From Colletes latitarsis (taxonomy: Eukaryota; Arthropoda; Insecta; Hymenoptera; Colletidae): 64,000 nt of DNA. A program made the position numbers and the translations under genes. Below the pieces are notes generated by a model. That model made no database searches. It was not told where the DNA came from and saw only the letters and a list, made by a program, of their open reading frames with translations. How positions within the stretch are numbered: position 1 is the first letter of the stretch; every line of letters starts with the position of its first letter. Shown piece by piece: positions 25,301-40,300 of this stretch. The stretch is from positions 32,551,501-32,615,500 of the forward strand of contig NC_135137.1 in assembly GCF_051014445.1 (NCBI RefSeq), in the 5' to 3' direction.

Positions 25301-28300
25301 GGAGCAAAGATTCATGTTATGCACGGCGAAATTTCAGCTCGTTTAGTTCATGACACAAATTACGTCGGTAGTCAGGAACATTAAGTTAAGCCCTTACCCG
25401 AATGAATGTACATGCATCAAAGCAAACAGTTCGAAATTCATATCTACCTGCTGCACACCGTCAAGTAATTTGTTTGATAATGTTGTGCCTGCAGCATTCG
25501 ATGATTTAACAAATGATACTACAATGAAAGTGCTGATACGGTATTGTACGAGTTCGCGGGAATATCAGCAAACTCGATCTATCTCGAAACGTTTCTTGAA
25601 TTAACGAAATTAATCTCCCTGTGGCAAAGCCACGTCGGATAATACAGGCCACCCACAACACGGATCCTCGATATTTCGATATACAATTATTCTGATCAAT
25701 CAAAATTAACAACGGAATATCTTTAATACCAATTGGTACCGTCAGACTCCTGATGAAACTAATTGCAACGCTGACGATACGTTAAAATCTTCAGAGGGAT
25801 TCAAATTACAGTTCAGGGGCCTCAAACTGTATTAACTTCAATCCAGCCATATTGTTGTATTTATAGTTATTAAAAGATTTCGAAATCTGTTAACAGATTC
25901 GAGCAAACTTTACTTTCGTTCCGTAAATTGATTCGTATTTGAATTTTTGGTTTTGATGATTGGAGTTTTTGGTATTAATTTACGAATAATCTAGAATTTG
26001 TTAATACAGAGTTCGTGGTAGCGTTGGGGTTGAAGGCTGTGGTCAAACTCTCTGAATACAAACGTCACGTGACAAGAACAAGCGAACGACAAATATGGCG
26101 GCTATGAATATCGAAAGTTCTATTTGCTCGTATTGGAAACCTCTACATACAGAGTGGTCCATGCAACTGTTTCAGGTCACAGCACCATTATTGATGCATT
26201 TATGAAAAAATGTCAGGAGAAAGGTAAATGACACGAAGAGCACTACATCTGTAGATCCTTGAATTTTTTTCAAATTCAATAGTGCATGTGCAATCATGCC
26301 AACTCGAGTAAACGGTATACGATTTGGAATCTCGACTGCCCTTTATTTCTATTTTTTTTTTTCTTTTAAAGAAGGGAACTTACTTTCCGACTAAAAAATT
26401 TTCGCCAGAAAGATTTCAAATCGGGGCTGAAAAATTTCTAAGTTCCCCGGAAAGATTTCAAGTCTCCCACTTGAGGAGGGGGGACTGTTTAAAATTTTTT
26501 TTGAAATTTTTCTGAAAAATTCCGCAAAATTGAAAATGACGTCATTTTATATTAAAGGACACATCATTTAATTCAATATTACTTGATTTGGTCATCTGGC
26601 AATGTATCTTATTTTACAAAAGGAATTGACATACCCTAAAGCCATTAAGAGGGGAGTTTCATATGAATGATAGAAAATTGAACCATTTTTTTTTAATTTT
26701 TTTTTTTTAAGAAAATGTTACATCTGACGTTATGATTCATTTTCATAGTTTACTTAGCTATCCTTTGGGAATACAAAATAATTTTTTTGAGACTCCCCCC
26801 TTAAGCACACCTAATTAGTTCCACTGTACTTTGGGCCCATTCATCTGCCCCCCACAACTCTCAGTAGGTGGAATTTCGAGTGTCGGGAGGACTGGTTCAC
26901 GAGGGATGGGCAAAGTTTTGATTTGTTAATAGAAATCAGTATATAATCACGTTACAAGTTACAATCAGGACTCTTCAAGTTACATCAGAACACTTAAGTT
27001 AGAAGTTACACAAGAACATTCACAAGTTACAATCAGAACACTCCCAGTTACACAAGAACCTTTACAAGGTACACAAGAACATTACAAGTTACAGAACAGA
27101 ACATCACACTTCCAGTTACATCCAGAACTCAGTTACACTAGAACAGTTACTCAGAACAGAACACTTACAAGCTACATAAGTTACAGATATATAGTATACA
27201 AGAGTGTAATAGAACAAATTTCTATGGATTAGATATCACGAAAAATACGAACCATTGTTAACACGTTATTTTGTATATATATACATATTTTGTCAATAAA
27301 CGTAAGGTGTTTGTGAATAGTTGTATCTTTAGTTTGTATCAAGATTCTTCACGAATCTTGTGGGATCCAACAGGCATAGTGTGAGAAAGTGGAATGAGGG
27401 TGTGCACCCGCGGCTCCTCCGTCTTGCATCTCTGCCTCCAACGGGGGTGTATCGCGACAGGATCGGTTAATCGGTGCGTTTCACTGTAAACGCGGTAATA
27501 AATTCCAACATTTAAAGTTGTCCCCGTGGAGAAAAAGAGGGTCGAACAAAAGACGCGGAATAATGCCGCCGCGGCGTGCACCTGGGAGCCTCGAGCGCAA
27601 AGCCGTGCACGGGAAAAACGTGAAACCGTACCGAAAGAAGAAGCGTGGAGGAAGAGGAGAATAGCATCGGGGCAGGCACGAAGGACGGAGGACGGGCGCA
27701 CGAAAGAAGCTGCGCGAGGATCGACGGCGACGGTGGCCGCCGTGAAACTTTTAATTAGCGAGCTTATCCATGTATCTGCGTGCCGTTGAAAGGAACAGCT
27801 GTACCTTGGCTACCGAAAATAGAAGTCGGAGGGAATAAAAACCGGTGGTACAAGTGGCTGTCAAGCCGTGGAAGGGAAGGGGAGAAGAGAGGGTGAGAGA
27901 GCGGGCCGAGAAGATGGCGGGAAATAAACGAGGTGTGGTAGACTGGACCGAGGCTCCTGATCCCACAATGCGCCACAATAGAGCGCCGACGATGGTTTTG
28001 CATATGAAAGAGGGCCGAGAATGGAGACCGCGAGAGATAGGTGCACGTAGTGTGATATTATATCTGACTAGGGTTTCGCGTCGACAACCACCCCCCCTTC
28101 TCTCACCTTCCAGCGCCCCTGTTTTCTCTTCGTCCTTCTCCCGATCTATCGTCGTCTTTCCCCCCCCTCTCACTCACCGTGACTATTTTTCTGCCCCGAA
28201 GCTCCCTTTTCTGTTTTCTTTTTTCCCCATCCCCCCTCCCACTACGGGTGAAGCCACGAGACGATCGTAAGTTGAAAATGCGTAAGGGAGACTGCATTAG

Positions 28301-31300
28301 GCGAGGGGCGTCTTTTCGCTTAAGATAAACTCGTTTCCATAGAGCCCTTCGGAATCGTAGCTTTCATTGTGCTGCAAATTTGCGATCTCTTGCGGGGGAG
28401 GGACGGGAGTCGCGCGCCTCCGCGGGATTACGTCGGAGGCCCTTAGGACCTACGAGGGGGTGGCTTGGCACGAGGGTGGAGACGCGATGTTTTCGAACGA
28501 GGAAAGGGTTTTCCTTATTCGGGTTAAGTAAAGATCGTTTGGGCGACTCTCGACTCTATGAATATTTTTCGATACCAACGGCTGCTCGATATACGAGAAT
28601 CCTTACTTTCGCGTGGACCACGGGAAACCGTTTCCGGTCTCGCGACACACGACGTGGTTTCAATTAAATGTTACGTCGACGTAAGACAAGGGGAGGTCTG
28701 GAAAAAAGGGAAACTAAAGTTAAATAATAAAGTAGTCAATTGACCTCGTCCATTCGGAATTTTTTAAATTGCAAATCGGTGTAGTATATTGTGTACAGTG
28801 GTTTTTGATGTAGAAAATTGTGGAAGATTTAAAATGGCCCCAATTCTTACTGTATCTTGAAACGTATACATAATGTAAGCGATAACAAGTGAAAATACGA
28901 AGTCTTGAATGTTGGTTACGTAACAGGTAGTTTTTAAGGCACTGTACAGTTATTCAGATTTACGATAATTATGTAATAAGTGTCTGTTACTCTCACTATT
29001 CCATACAGTGTGTGCACCACATCTCAATATCTTTCATGTCAGCCCTCTAATGTAAATTTTTTATTTCCAATATCAAGGAACCCATCCAAGAAACGTACAA
29101 AATAAATCAGACACTGGGGCGAGATGCAAAATATCATAGTGATTATTGTATCGAATATCAAAGTGTACCTTTAACATAACGAAATATTTGCTCTTCTGCA
29201 CAACATCGAACGATATAAATGAAACCCATAATCACGAAATTTATAATGCAAATCAATCGAAGGAAAAGTAAGTTCTGTTTGTTCGTTAACAAAAACTTTT
29301 TCGATACGCTTATCACATATTCAAGGCTGTAAATAAAGGTTGAATGAACAAACTAAACCTCACGAGAGATATTCATCCTAATTTCATCGCAAGCTTGATA
29401 GATACCGCGGACCAATATCAGTTTCAGTTTTTGTTTGCTTCGAATAAAATAATTTCGTCCCTGGCGGGATTAAGGCAACAACGTGCGAAACGCGAGCTTT
29501 ATCGTTAAATATCTCGCAATCTATCGGCTATCTACGTAAATGGTGGTAAAATCGTGCAATATTTCACAGCTCTTTGCTTATCGATAATGTTTCATCGAAA
29601 TCGACGAAAAACGGTTTGATTCAGTGCCCTCTCTCTCAGTAAATGTAAATATTGTCAACTATAATTACTACGTAAATAAATAAAATAAAAGCCCGTGAGA
29701 TAATTCTGATGGAAAATTACTTAAAACACATTTTACAAGTCTGAGTTAAATTTCTTATTCGATGAAATAACAAGAATTACATTACTTTCCCCAGCTCCCT
29801 TGATTTCTTGCTTCACCAAATTCGAGACATTTTTAAACTACACTTTGTCCATATCCGTTTCGATCTCCGTGCTCGAAGAAGTCTCGAACGAGATCCCGCC
29901 TTGAATCCTTCGATCTTCGTGCGGTTGGAGCGTTCTAAAGTCGCGGAACGCCTATCGTCGTTAATCATCGTTCGATGAAAGGTACAGAAGCGTAAAAGAA
30001 CGAGCCGCCAGGAGGTGGGAGAGTGACATAAATGTTTCAGAGTCGCGAGCATCTGTCGTCCGGGGGACTTTTTCAGTTCTCGAAGAGAGCTCGTTTTTGG
30101 AGCTCTCCGCGTAGAAGACGGAGAAAGAGGAGAGAAGGGGTTTCGATGGGAAAAGGGGGTGAAGGGAGAGGGGAAGGAGAGGGGGTTTACTATCCTCGTA
30201 TAATGTATTATAAGTGGAGGCACTCACAGGGCCGTCAGTACCAAACACTCAAAGCCCTCCCTGCCTCGCTCGGTTCTATCTACCCGTTCGTGTCTCTCCC
30301 CCTACTCGCCTCTCTCTGTACACTCCGCTTTCGAGTTATCGATAAGAACCGCAGACCTCTTTTGTTGGTTGATAGATAGCCTTTCAAAGCGACGCGAGGT
30401 CAAATATTCGACATGCCGTGGGTTCAATTTCATGCCAATAATATCTATGCGAAATAAGGGCCGGAAAGCTCCTACCCCCCTCCCCTTCTGCCCCTCTGGA
30501 AACCGTCTTTCGACCAGCTTCTCGACAAAACTTTGCCCTCCGTATTTAGAGGGGACGGTAATGGCTATAAAAAATCGATTTCCCTTTTTACGTTTTCTGA
30601 ATGACCGAAGATCCGATCGCTTCGTTTCTGCATCGACCGAAATTGTTCCAGTTAAACGACACGATGCTTAATTTTGAACTACTTCGTGGGAAGAGAGATA
30701 TTGAGGGGGGAGGGTCTGCTGGATTTTAGTATGGTTCTGTATGAACGTTGGTTTTAATAATAAATTCTATACTTTAATTTGTGTTTCGTTGGATATTCGT
30801 ATTCGTTAAGGGTGATAAATAGACAATTTTCTGATATATACAGAACAGAGTAGGCACATACGTGTCTGTGAAAATCAAATGTTGTGCAGAAGGGAACGAA
30901 ATAAAAATACCTGAAGAAATACGCTACTAAAATAATACATTGCAATATTAACGTTTATAATTATATAAGAACTATGATATTTTCTGTACTAGTACCAAGC
31001 GTCTGTGTTTGTACGGTTTTTGGTCAAATCGCGGTGTTTCTGCGAAAAAGAAACCCGAAATACGAAACCTGAAACTCTGTATATTGATTTTATTATAAAC
31101 GAAACGTCGCAAAAAGGAAGTGAAAGTATTATAGAAAGCAAAACTAATTTCTATTAATATTCCGTATTGTAGGTTTTTGACGTAAATTTTCACAATTCTC
31201 GTTGCAGCACAAGTATCGATGAAAATATAAACGAAGCTCGTCTATTTTAATGTTTCTTATCGATATATTTAAACTGTTAATATAACGAATAACGTCGATT

Positions 31301-34300
31301 GAAATTATAAAAGCCCAGTTTAAAATACTGTTTCGAAACCTCCTAAAAATAGTCCAAGCTGGGAAACATATTTTCCAATATGCCTGGAAAATCAAGCGTG
31401 ATTAAATGAAAAATTTTAACTGTTCGATCCGCCACCAGATACGAAACTGCATCGCTAATTTTGTGAAATATACATATCGAAAATTATTTAAAAATCGAAA
31501 TATACGATTAGTTTGTTAAAAAGGTATCAAAAAGTTGAGATTGAATAGTTGAATGCAGATAAAAAAGGGTTGAATACATATTTAGAACGAATATCAATAA
31601 AACGAGATTAAAAAAAGGGAATTTTGATGTTATCAATTTTTTGTAAGAACTATGCTCCTGTAAAATTGCAACGGAAAAAAAGAGATTTAAAGCTAATAGC
31701 CTCGTATCTAGTAAACCAACAGGGTTTATAGGGAAATATAAGAAGATTGAAACTTTTAGATTGAAAACCACATGAAGTTGTAGTAGGATTGAAAATATGG
31801 AATGTCTATTTCCATTTAAACCTTTTGACAGAATATCTCTTTTCGAAACACCGGAATAGATGTTCCGTCGAAATACTCCACAAAACTGCGGATTTTGAAA
31901 TCGCTGGTTAATCGTTTTATTACGTCGAAGATGATTAAGCCCTTGCAGTGTTTTAATATTCATCCGAGTACGAAGCATGTTCGAGTTCAAAAGGATCGTC
32001 GCGTTACGCGAACCTTGTGCCCTACAGAAGTTTCAAATATTTCAAATTTTTAGAAATCTGTTGAAAATGATATTTTAAAGAATTCATACGAAACATCTAA
32101 AGTACTAAATCGAAAGGAAAGAGTCAATGATTGAAAACACAAATTGATTCAATTTTGTCTAAATAAAAAAATATAAAACAAAAATTTTGGGCATTTTGCG
32201 TGTTTTAAAAATTTACCCTCAGTGATATATTTGATGCAACAAAAGTTTGTGTAATAGTACAACGTTCGTTATTATAAAATTTCTAATCCGTAACACACGT
32301 GTAGATCTTTAATCTTTAAATTTAACGAAACGAATGTTTCTAGAATACCTCCGGTTTTGAACTCGAGCATTTTTCTGGCCAATTTATCGCGAGGCATACC
32401 TTCCTGAAGGCGATAATTTGCGGCGTCTAGTGATTAAGGCATTGGAGCAACGAGCCTGTGCATATTGTTAGCGATAAGTTAAGCCGGCCCCGCGACAGCG
32501 GAGCCGCAGACGTCTGTAAAATGGCGCAGTGTGTTAAGAAATGGGTTTGTGAGGCCAGGTGGCGTGGATCAAAGCAGACACCAAGGCGGTCCTGGCGATT
32601 CACGAGCACGTGATCACGAACAACGGGCGTTTATCAGTAACGCATAATGACTACAACACGTGGACGTTGAGCATTCGCGGAGTACGGCGCGACGATCGGG
32701 GCATTTATATGTGTCAGGTCAACACGGATCCTATGAAGAGCCAGGTACGAAAAGACTATCGTCGTAGCATCGAGCGTAGAGCAAAAACTAAAAGAAGGTA
32801 ACGGAGAAAGAGAAAAAAAACGCCACGGAAAAGTGAGGAATCTTTTTACCCTACATCCGGGTCAGATTTTTATTGTACGCGACGCTTTCGCGCGGCGAGC
32901 ATTCATTTTAAAGCGAAATCCGTTTCTGCGCCTGGAAGTAGTTGTTTCCACTGACCTCCCGCGGGGGAGGCTAAATTCCACCGAGTCATGTTCAAAAATT
33001 CCATTGAAATTTGCCCTCGCATGAAACGCGACCTGTTGTTGGCTGTCGTTGAAGCTTTCTTGATGAGAACGACGATAATTCGAACGAGAAACGTTTTTTT
33101 GTCGTCAAAGAGACGCGTTAGGAATTATTCGTCACACTCTGTATTCGATAAATTCGACGAAATAAAATAAAGCTGAATTAATAATAAATGACTCGGGCCA
33201 CTTTCGTAACTATTCGATAAAGATCCCGATTCGTTCTCCTCTTTTAGAAATATTTCTGTTTTTCGCATATTAAAGCATCGATAGATGGAAAATAAATAAT
33301 GATTGATGCATTGAATTTACAGAGCGCGTTTTTGGAAGTCGTGATACCGCCAGATATAATATCTGAAGAAACCTCGAACGATCTGATGGTACCGGAGGGT
33401 GGCTCTGCGAAATTGGTGTGCAAAGCCCGCGGATACCCAAAACCAGAGATCATTTGGAAACGAGAAGATGGCGCCGACATCATTTCCCGCGCCGGAGTCT
33501 CCGGTGGCAAAACAAAAAGTAAGAGTTAATTTCGTTATTACAAAATGAACCGTGCAATTATTGTACGGAAAATTGCAGTCAAAGACAGATTCAGAATAGT
33601 CGAATGTAAGAAGCAAACCACTTTTATTCAACGTTTCGTTTAGTTGTTTATGTACGTTGACGTTAAAACACTAATTGCACGCTTTTCTTGTCAGTCACCT
33701 TTTAATTAACGAACGTTGTAGGTTGCACTACACGAGCGCACTTTTCAATTTGTTCAAAAGATTTTTACAAATACATCCAACGCAATGGATCGAATAACGT
33801 TCTGAACAAAATTTACACTTTCATCTGAAAGAGAATGCAAAATTATAATATACGCGAATTTTTTCTTCTCCGTAATAATTTTGTATAAATTTCTTTATGA
33901 CAGTTTTGTCCGTAACGCGTAAAAACGCTTGAAATGGAAATGTTTAAATTGATGTCATGAATTTGCCCGTGGAAGATTAAAAACCGGAACCTTTTATTTT
34001 TCAAGTACGTTTAAAAAAAAAATATTCATGCTTTTTATAAACGTATCTGTATTTGGTACGTTCGCCATTTATTATTATTTTCTCCCGTCACTCGCAGATT
34101 AATTAACGAACTTTATAACTCGTGCCGCACGAATGCATTTTTCACTTTGCTCAAAAGATTTTTTTTTTTTCCTGTGTACGTTTTAAGACACTAAATGTAC
34201 GCATTTTATGAATTCATCCGTGCCTCCGACGGTTTTAAATATTTGTTTCTGTCAGTCACAGATTAATTAACGTGCGTTGCGACTCCTATCCGCGCGAATG

Positions 34301-37300
34301 CGCGTTTCACTTTGCCCGAAACATTTTCGAAACATATTCAACAGTACAATCTTTCTCTCGTCGTTTTATCGACGATACGAGACCCGGCTATGAAACAATT
34401 TGCGTAAAAGACAAGTGTAAGCGTTCCCGAGGTCAGGTGCCCCCTTCCAAATCGCAGGAAATCGACAGTAAATAAGAGAGGGATTTATCCAACAATTGGA
34501 TCGAGCCAAATACAAGGAAAGATAGAAACACGAGGCGTGTCGATGATGCGTATCTAATATGGCAATATATTTCCAATATAAGTAGAGTGGTTCGTAAAAT
34601 TGGGAAACGCGACTCCAAAGTCGAAATGTCGACGATTCTTCACGCGCTTAAAAGTATAAAACGTTTTCGAGAAACTTTCGCTAGTACTGAAAAATCGGAT
34701 GTCATTTTTATCAACGATAATAGATTTCTAAATAGAGTCGAACGGGTTGCTCAATAATGGTGTCATTACAAAAGTTTAATTGTTGCTAAAAAACGAACGA
34801 TTTAACGTGTCACTAAAGAACACTCCAGTCTCTTCGGTCTCTGTTAAACTTTCTGCACCAGTAGAACAATACCACAGCGCCCAGGTTCAACGCACACCAG
34901 TAGTATAATCAATAGAAATTGCTAAAGCTTCATTGGTATGTAGCGTCAAAGTAAATGTCGAAATAAACAAGGAAGATAGCAAAAATTATAGTAGGTGATA
35001 TGATCAGTAGTTAGAGGATGAAATGCCCTTTAAAATGAGCGTTTGTACGAGTCGATAGCTCAATTAGTTCCGGAGGTATAGCGATTTTAGTTTCAAGTCA
35101 ATGCGGTGGCTAGTTTCGGAGATATGAATCCGGAAGCGTTTGTTTACATTCTTACTACGGCCTTGTCAAGGTCGTTGACCGGCACGTGACTCGTAGTAAC
35201 TAGGTCACTCAGCCACTCGGTCGCGTGTCACGTACGAGAGAGAGAGGTCCGGCGCGACGCATCAGACGGAGACAGAGATAGTCGAAATGAAAAAATTACC
35301 TTTTACATAAATTACGATATCTCCGAAACGGGAAGTCGGATTGACAAAAACCAAAAACCATTTTAAAGGGGAAGCCTTGCCGCTTCTAACAGTGGTGCAA
35401 AAATGGATAAAGCACTAGCAGTTTCGGAACTGCACAGGTCCAAAGTTTTAGTATTTTTAATACGCGTTTAATGGACGTTTCTAAGGCGAAGAGAGCGTGG
35501 ATAATGGAATATTAAAAGTTACGCCTTCACATAAATTACGATATCTCCAAAACGGAAAGTCGGATCGGCAAAAACCAAAACCCATTTTAAAAAGGAAGCT
35601 TTGCTGCGTCTATCAGTGGCCCAATTATGGTTCAAGCATTAGTATCTTCACAACTGCACGCGTGTAAAGTTTGACTATTCTTAATAGTAAAAATTGAAGA
35701 TTCTCTCCCTTCATCTTTGCAGTATATTTATTATTTATATCGGATGTAAATTCGGAAGGAAGAGAGATTGCGTGGAAAGAGCGCATAGATGCTCGTTTCA
35801 CAATTTCGACCGCCTGAATGCGGAAAACTGACCACCGAACGGCGGTTCTAAATATTTTCATAGGTGGTTCGGTCAAGCCAGTAATTCTAAACTGATTACC
35901 GTTGTTCTCGCGTTTCACGAGAGACGGCTCGAGTAAAGTGAACCGCACATGACAATCCCTCTACCCATTGAATTCACTGGGAGCTTTCGTCCCCACTGAA
36001 ACGAGACTGTCGCCACTCGTATTTCGAAGCTTTACTTCTAGCTGTCTCGCGTTACATCAAATCACGGAAATACTCGACCCGCGATGCCTATCACAATGCA
36101 GAGTTAAGTAGAATCTCTGGCCATCGGATGAGAAACTAATTTTATCAGTTTTAGATTGAATTGTTATGCATGTCCTCGTTGGTTGTACATTCGAGCCAAA
36201 AAATAATAGATTAAGTGATACATTCATTTAAAGTCGCTTGACTAGTGTCTTGTTAATCTCCTATTGTCCTGTCATTATAGAAGTGATTGCATGAGTGAGT
36301 TGTGTTTGATTTATTCTGGTAATTTTGTATTGTTGATTAAAAGTGGTGCATATTAACCTTTCCTCAACAAACGTCAGTGGAACTCTATTGGTCACATTAT
36401 GCAGTAGAGGTTTAACATCTGTTAAGATTTTTAACTAACAACAAAATTGTCGATCTCTTAATTCATTTTTGCAGTATCGTTAAAGCATATAATTCATGAA
36501 AAATATTAAAGATTTTCTAATATATTTACATACTTTTCGACACTTTTACTTGCACGGTTCTATGACCAAAATTGCTTTAACAATTTCTAACAGAATTTCC
36601 TATTCCGGAAATTCTGATTCACAAACGGGGGTGAAACAGCATTCTCACCCTCGTCCGAGGTGTTCCTTTACACTCTGTAAAGGGTGAACAATATTGGGTG
36701 AATGCTATTGACGTATTGAATTGAAAGGGACGCTTCTAGTACCTAGAACACTCTATCGTGCCGAATTCGCTGTGTTTGATTAGTAATAGAGATAAATTAA
36801 TTGATTACGACGCGACGAAGTCAAATAATCGATTCTCCTTTTCTTGGCACGAATGAAATTTAAGTTAGTTGTTTGGCGAATTAAAAAATGGAAGGATCTT
36901 CTAATGTATTGCTGAGCCCAACAATGGAAATGGATATCATATTTTCTTTGCAGCATTTCAATAATAATGAAATAATAATATAATAAACAATTGTTAATTT
37001 AAAATTGTATACAATGCCTTGGACCTAAAAATTCACTTGACGGTTAAGAAAATGAAGTGAATAATTGAATACACTAACACATTTAACACTAGGTTTACGG
37101 TACGCGTCAATTTGACGCATTCAGATTCTAAACTTAACGTTATAGGACTCATAAATATTATTTGTTAGCAATTTATGGTGAATTGAATTTATGTAACGAT
37201 ATGGATGTATACTCTAATTAAAAGAAAAAACTGCATTTCACTACTGTCAACGTAGCGAATTATAATAAAAATATGCGCAACGAGTGTCCGTAAACCAAGT

Positions 37301-40300
37301 GTTAAATATATATTTGACGATCGTTCCAGTTTACACGTCCTTTATCAGAACACAACGCGATGAAATGAAATTATTCACTGAATCTTGAATACAGCTCACT
37401 TTATCTAGCATAATATTGACATTTATAACAATAACACAAACTGCTGAACATTACTCACTGCCAGAGTTGCGCGAATAATTTAGTCCGTGTCCCGAGTGAA
37501 ATTTAACCGAGGCATTGGATCTTCCACTTTAAAAGTATTATACAATTAAACGGTTCCCAACTATGAATACGTCAAATCCCCTATGAAACCAACAGTTTTC
37601 AAATATATTTAAAATTCTTCGGGCTTAAATATCGCTAAAGATTATAACGTATCCCAATTCCGGGAAAATCCGAAACTCCAACAAGTATCCGATATCACGT
37701 GAAATAAATCAGAAATATCGTTAAAAAAAATAATGCTTTTCGAAAGCTATACAAAAAATACTGCTATCGTCCGACGATCCTCCCGCGCAATGTTCGCGAA
37801 TCTACGATGACGCGCTAATTGGTGTCTATTTTCCGCCCAAGCGATAAATTGGAAAATCCCGACTATTATTCGAGTAATATGACAAATATTCGTTTTTTTT
37901 TTGCAACCTCGTGCATGAAACCCCAATTGGAAAGCTTTCTAAAAACAACACCAATAGACAAATTATCTATGCAAAATAACTATACATTGAACAGAAAAAT
38001 TAAAATTTAAAGTTGAAAACACACAGTATTCGATTTATCGTTTTGGTTTAGGGGCCCCTTTTTCAGAAAGCTTCTGGATTTTGTGCTTTGTAGAAAATAC
38101 TAATTCGGTTATTAGGGGTCGAATAGATTCTAAAAATACTTTTCTTCTTTTAGAAACAACACCAATAGACAAAATAACTATACATTTAACAGAAAAATTA
38201 AACTTGAAAGTTAAGAATACACAGTACTCTATTTATCGTTTCGTTTTACAGGCCACTTTTTCAGAAAGCTTCTTGATTTGTGCTCCGTAGAAAATACTGA
38301 TTCGATTACGAGTGGTCGAATAGATTCTAAAAATACTTTTCCTCCGTTTGTGTATTGCAGTAGCTGCCGCCGAGGGTGAAACGCTGACTTTGTCGAAAGT
38401 AACCAGAAGCGAGATGGGCGCCTACCTATGCATCGCAAGTAACGGAGTACCACCATCAGTCAGCAAACGGATGATGCTGCACGTGCACTGTGAGTACGCC
38501 CTAATATCGTTTCCCCGGGTACTTTCAACGTGAATCTATCTCCCCTCGAAGATTATCTTCTTAGCCGCCGATGGATTCTGCTGATTCGCTCATTCAAGCT
38601 AACTTATTCTTCCAAATCCTCCCCACGCTTCAACGACCGTTAAAATCGATTGTTGTCCACTTTTGCACTAATCACCCTGCTCTGTGAATTAATTGCCACG
38701 GTTGCTTGTGATCCTCGACGAATCATCACAATTATTGCTAGAATTATTCCGTGTGGTTCAAATAAAACTCTTTTTTCTTGTTTATTTAATATAGATATTA
38801 TTAACGTTTCAATAGATAGTAAACTACATACTCTCAAATAATAAATAAACCTAATTATTTTTATTTTTAATAAATTCGATCCCTACTTTATTACCAATAT
38901 ACAGAGTGTTCGGTAACTGATGGTACAAGCGAAAAGGAGGTGATTCTACATGAAAGAATAAGTCTAAAATGTAGAATAAAAATTTTTCATGTGAGGCTTT
39001 GTTTTCGAGAAAATCGACTTCGAATTTTCCCCGGGTTTATATATATATACAGGGTGTTCAATCCTGGGAAAAATTTTAATGGGAGATTCTAGAGGTCAAA
39101 ATATGCCGAAAATCAAGTATACTAATTTGTTGATGGAGGCTTCGTTAAAAAATTATTAACGTTTAAAGTTCTGCCAGTACTGAATTTTTTTCTAGAAATT
39201 GAGTAGGATTTCGGGGGTAGGTCTATTCACTAAAAATTATTGTAATTGACCCCTGCAACCGAAAATAATTTTTCCAGAACGATTTGAAATTTTTTAATTT
39301 TGTCGAAAAAATTCACACCTTCTCGAATTTTTTTCTCGAAAATGGGTAGGATTTCGTGGGTATGTCTAATGACCAAAAATGATTGTATTGATCCCCGCAA
39401 GTGAAAATAATTTTTCCAGAACGATTTGAAATTTTTTTTTTCGCCGAAAAATTTAGGCACCTACCCTACCCCCTGTCGATTTTTCTTAAGAATTCGTTTT
39501 TGATTTTTAATAAATTTGGTTGGCGCTGTATGGAAAAATTGTCTAATACTTTTTTATAGGTACCCATGAGCTCTATTTCAGAAAAAAGTTTCATTGAAAT
39601 ATATTCACTATTGTAGGAGTTATGGTTGTACGAAATTTGGACCATTTTTATGGGGTTTTTCTCATTTTGCGGGATCAAGGAACAACTTTTCGAATATTTT
39701 TGCGATTTGTACATATTCTACACTAAAATACGCATAATTTGCTTTTTTAAACATTAAAATCGTCCAATCCGTTCAGAAGTTATGACGTTTTGAAGATATG
39801 TATGAAATTTCAGGGAAGCATTTCTGGCCTCACATTGGATTTTCGGTAATCAATTTTTTTCGCGAAAATGCGTAGGATTTCGGGGGTATGTATAATGACC
39901 AAAAATGATTGTAATTGACCCCTGTAACTAAATATAATTTTTTTAGAATGATTTGAAATTTTTTAATTTCGTCTAAAAATTTCACACTCGAATTTTTTTC
40001 TCGAAAGTGGGTAGGATTTCAGGGGTATGTGTATTCACCAAAAATGATTGTAATTCAGCCCCGCAACCAAAAATAATTTTTTCAGAATGATTTGATATTT
40101 TTAAATTAAATAAATATTAATTCTTCAATAACTTTTTAATGAAGCTTCAATCAAGAATTTGGTATTCTTGATATTCGTCTTATTTTAGCCTCTAGAATCT
40201 CCCATTAAAATTTTTCCCAGGAGTGGTCGAACACCCTGTATATGTGTATTGTTGTAAACTCATTTCGCTGAGACTTGTAAATAGTAATATACATACCCTC

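Noticed and set aside
27751..28270. Opposed 140/141-codon frames as a possible nested gene
   Set aside because: Both strands are open over the same low-complexity GC-rich DNA, and the products are Arg/Ser/Pro-rich without recognisable domains.
31508..31990. 160-codon minus-strand open frame, the longest in the window
   Set aside because: The product is L/F/S/N-rich from AT-rich DNA, with no domain, no credible start context and no support from neighbours; probably chance.
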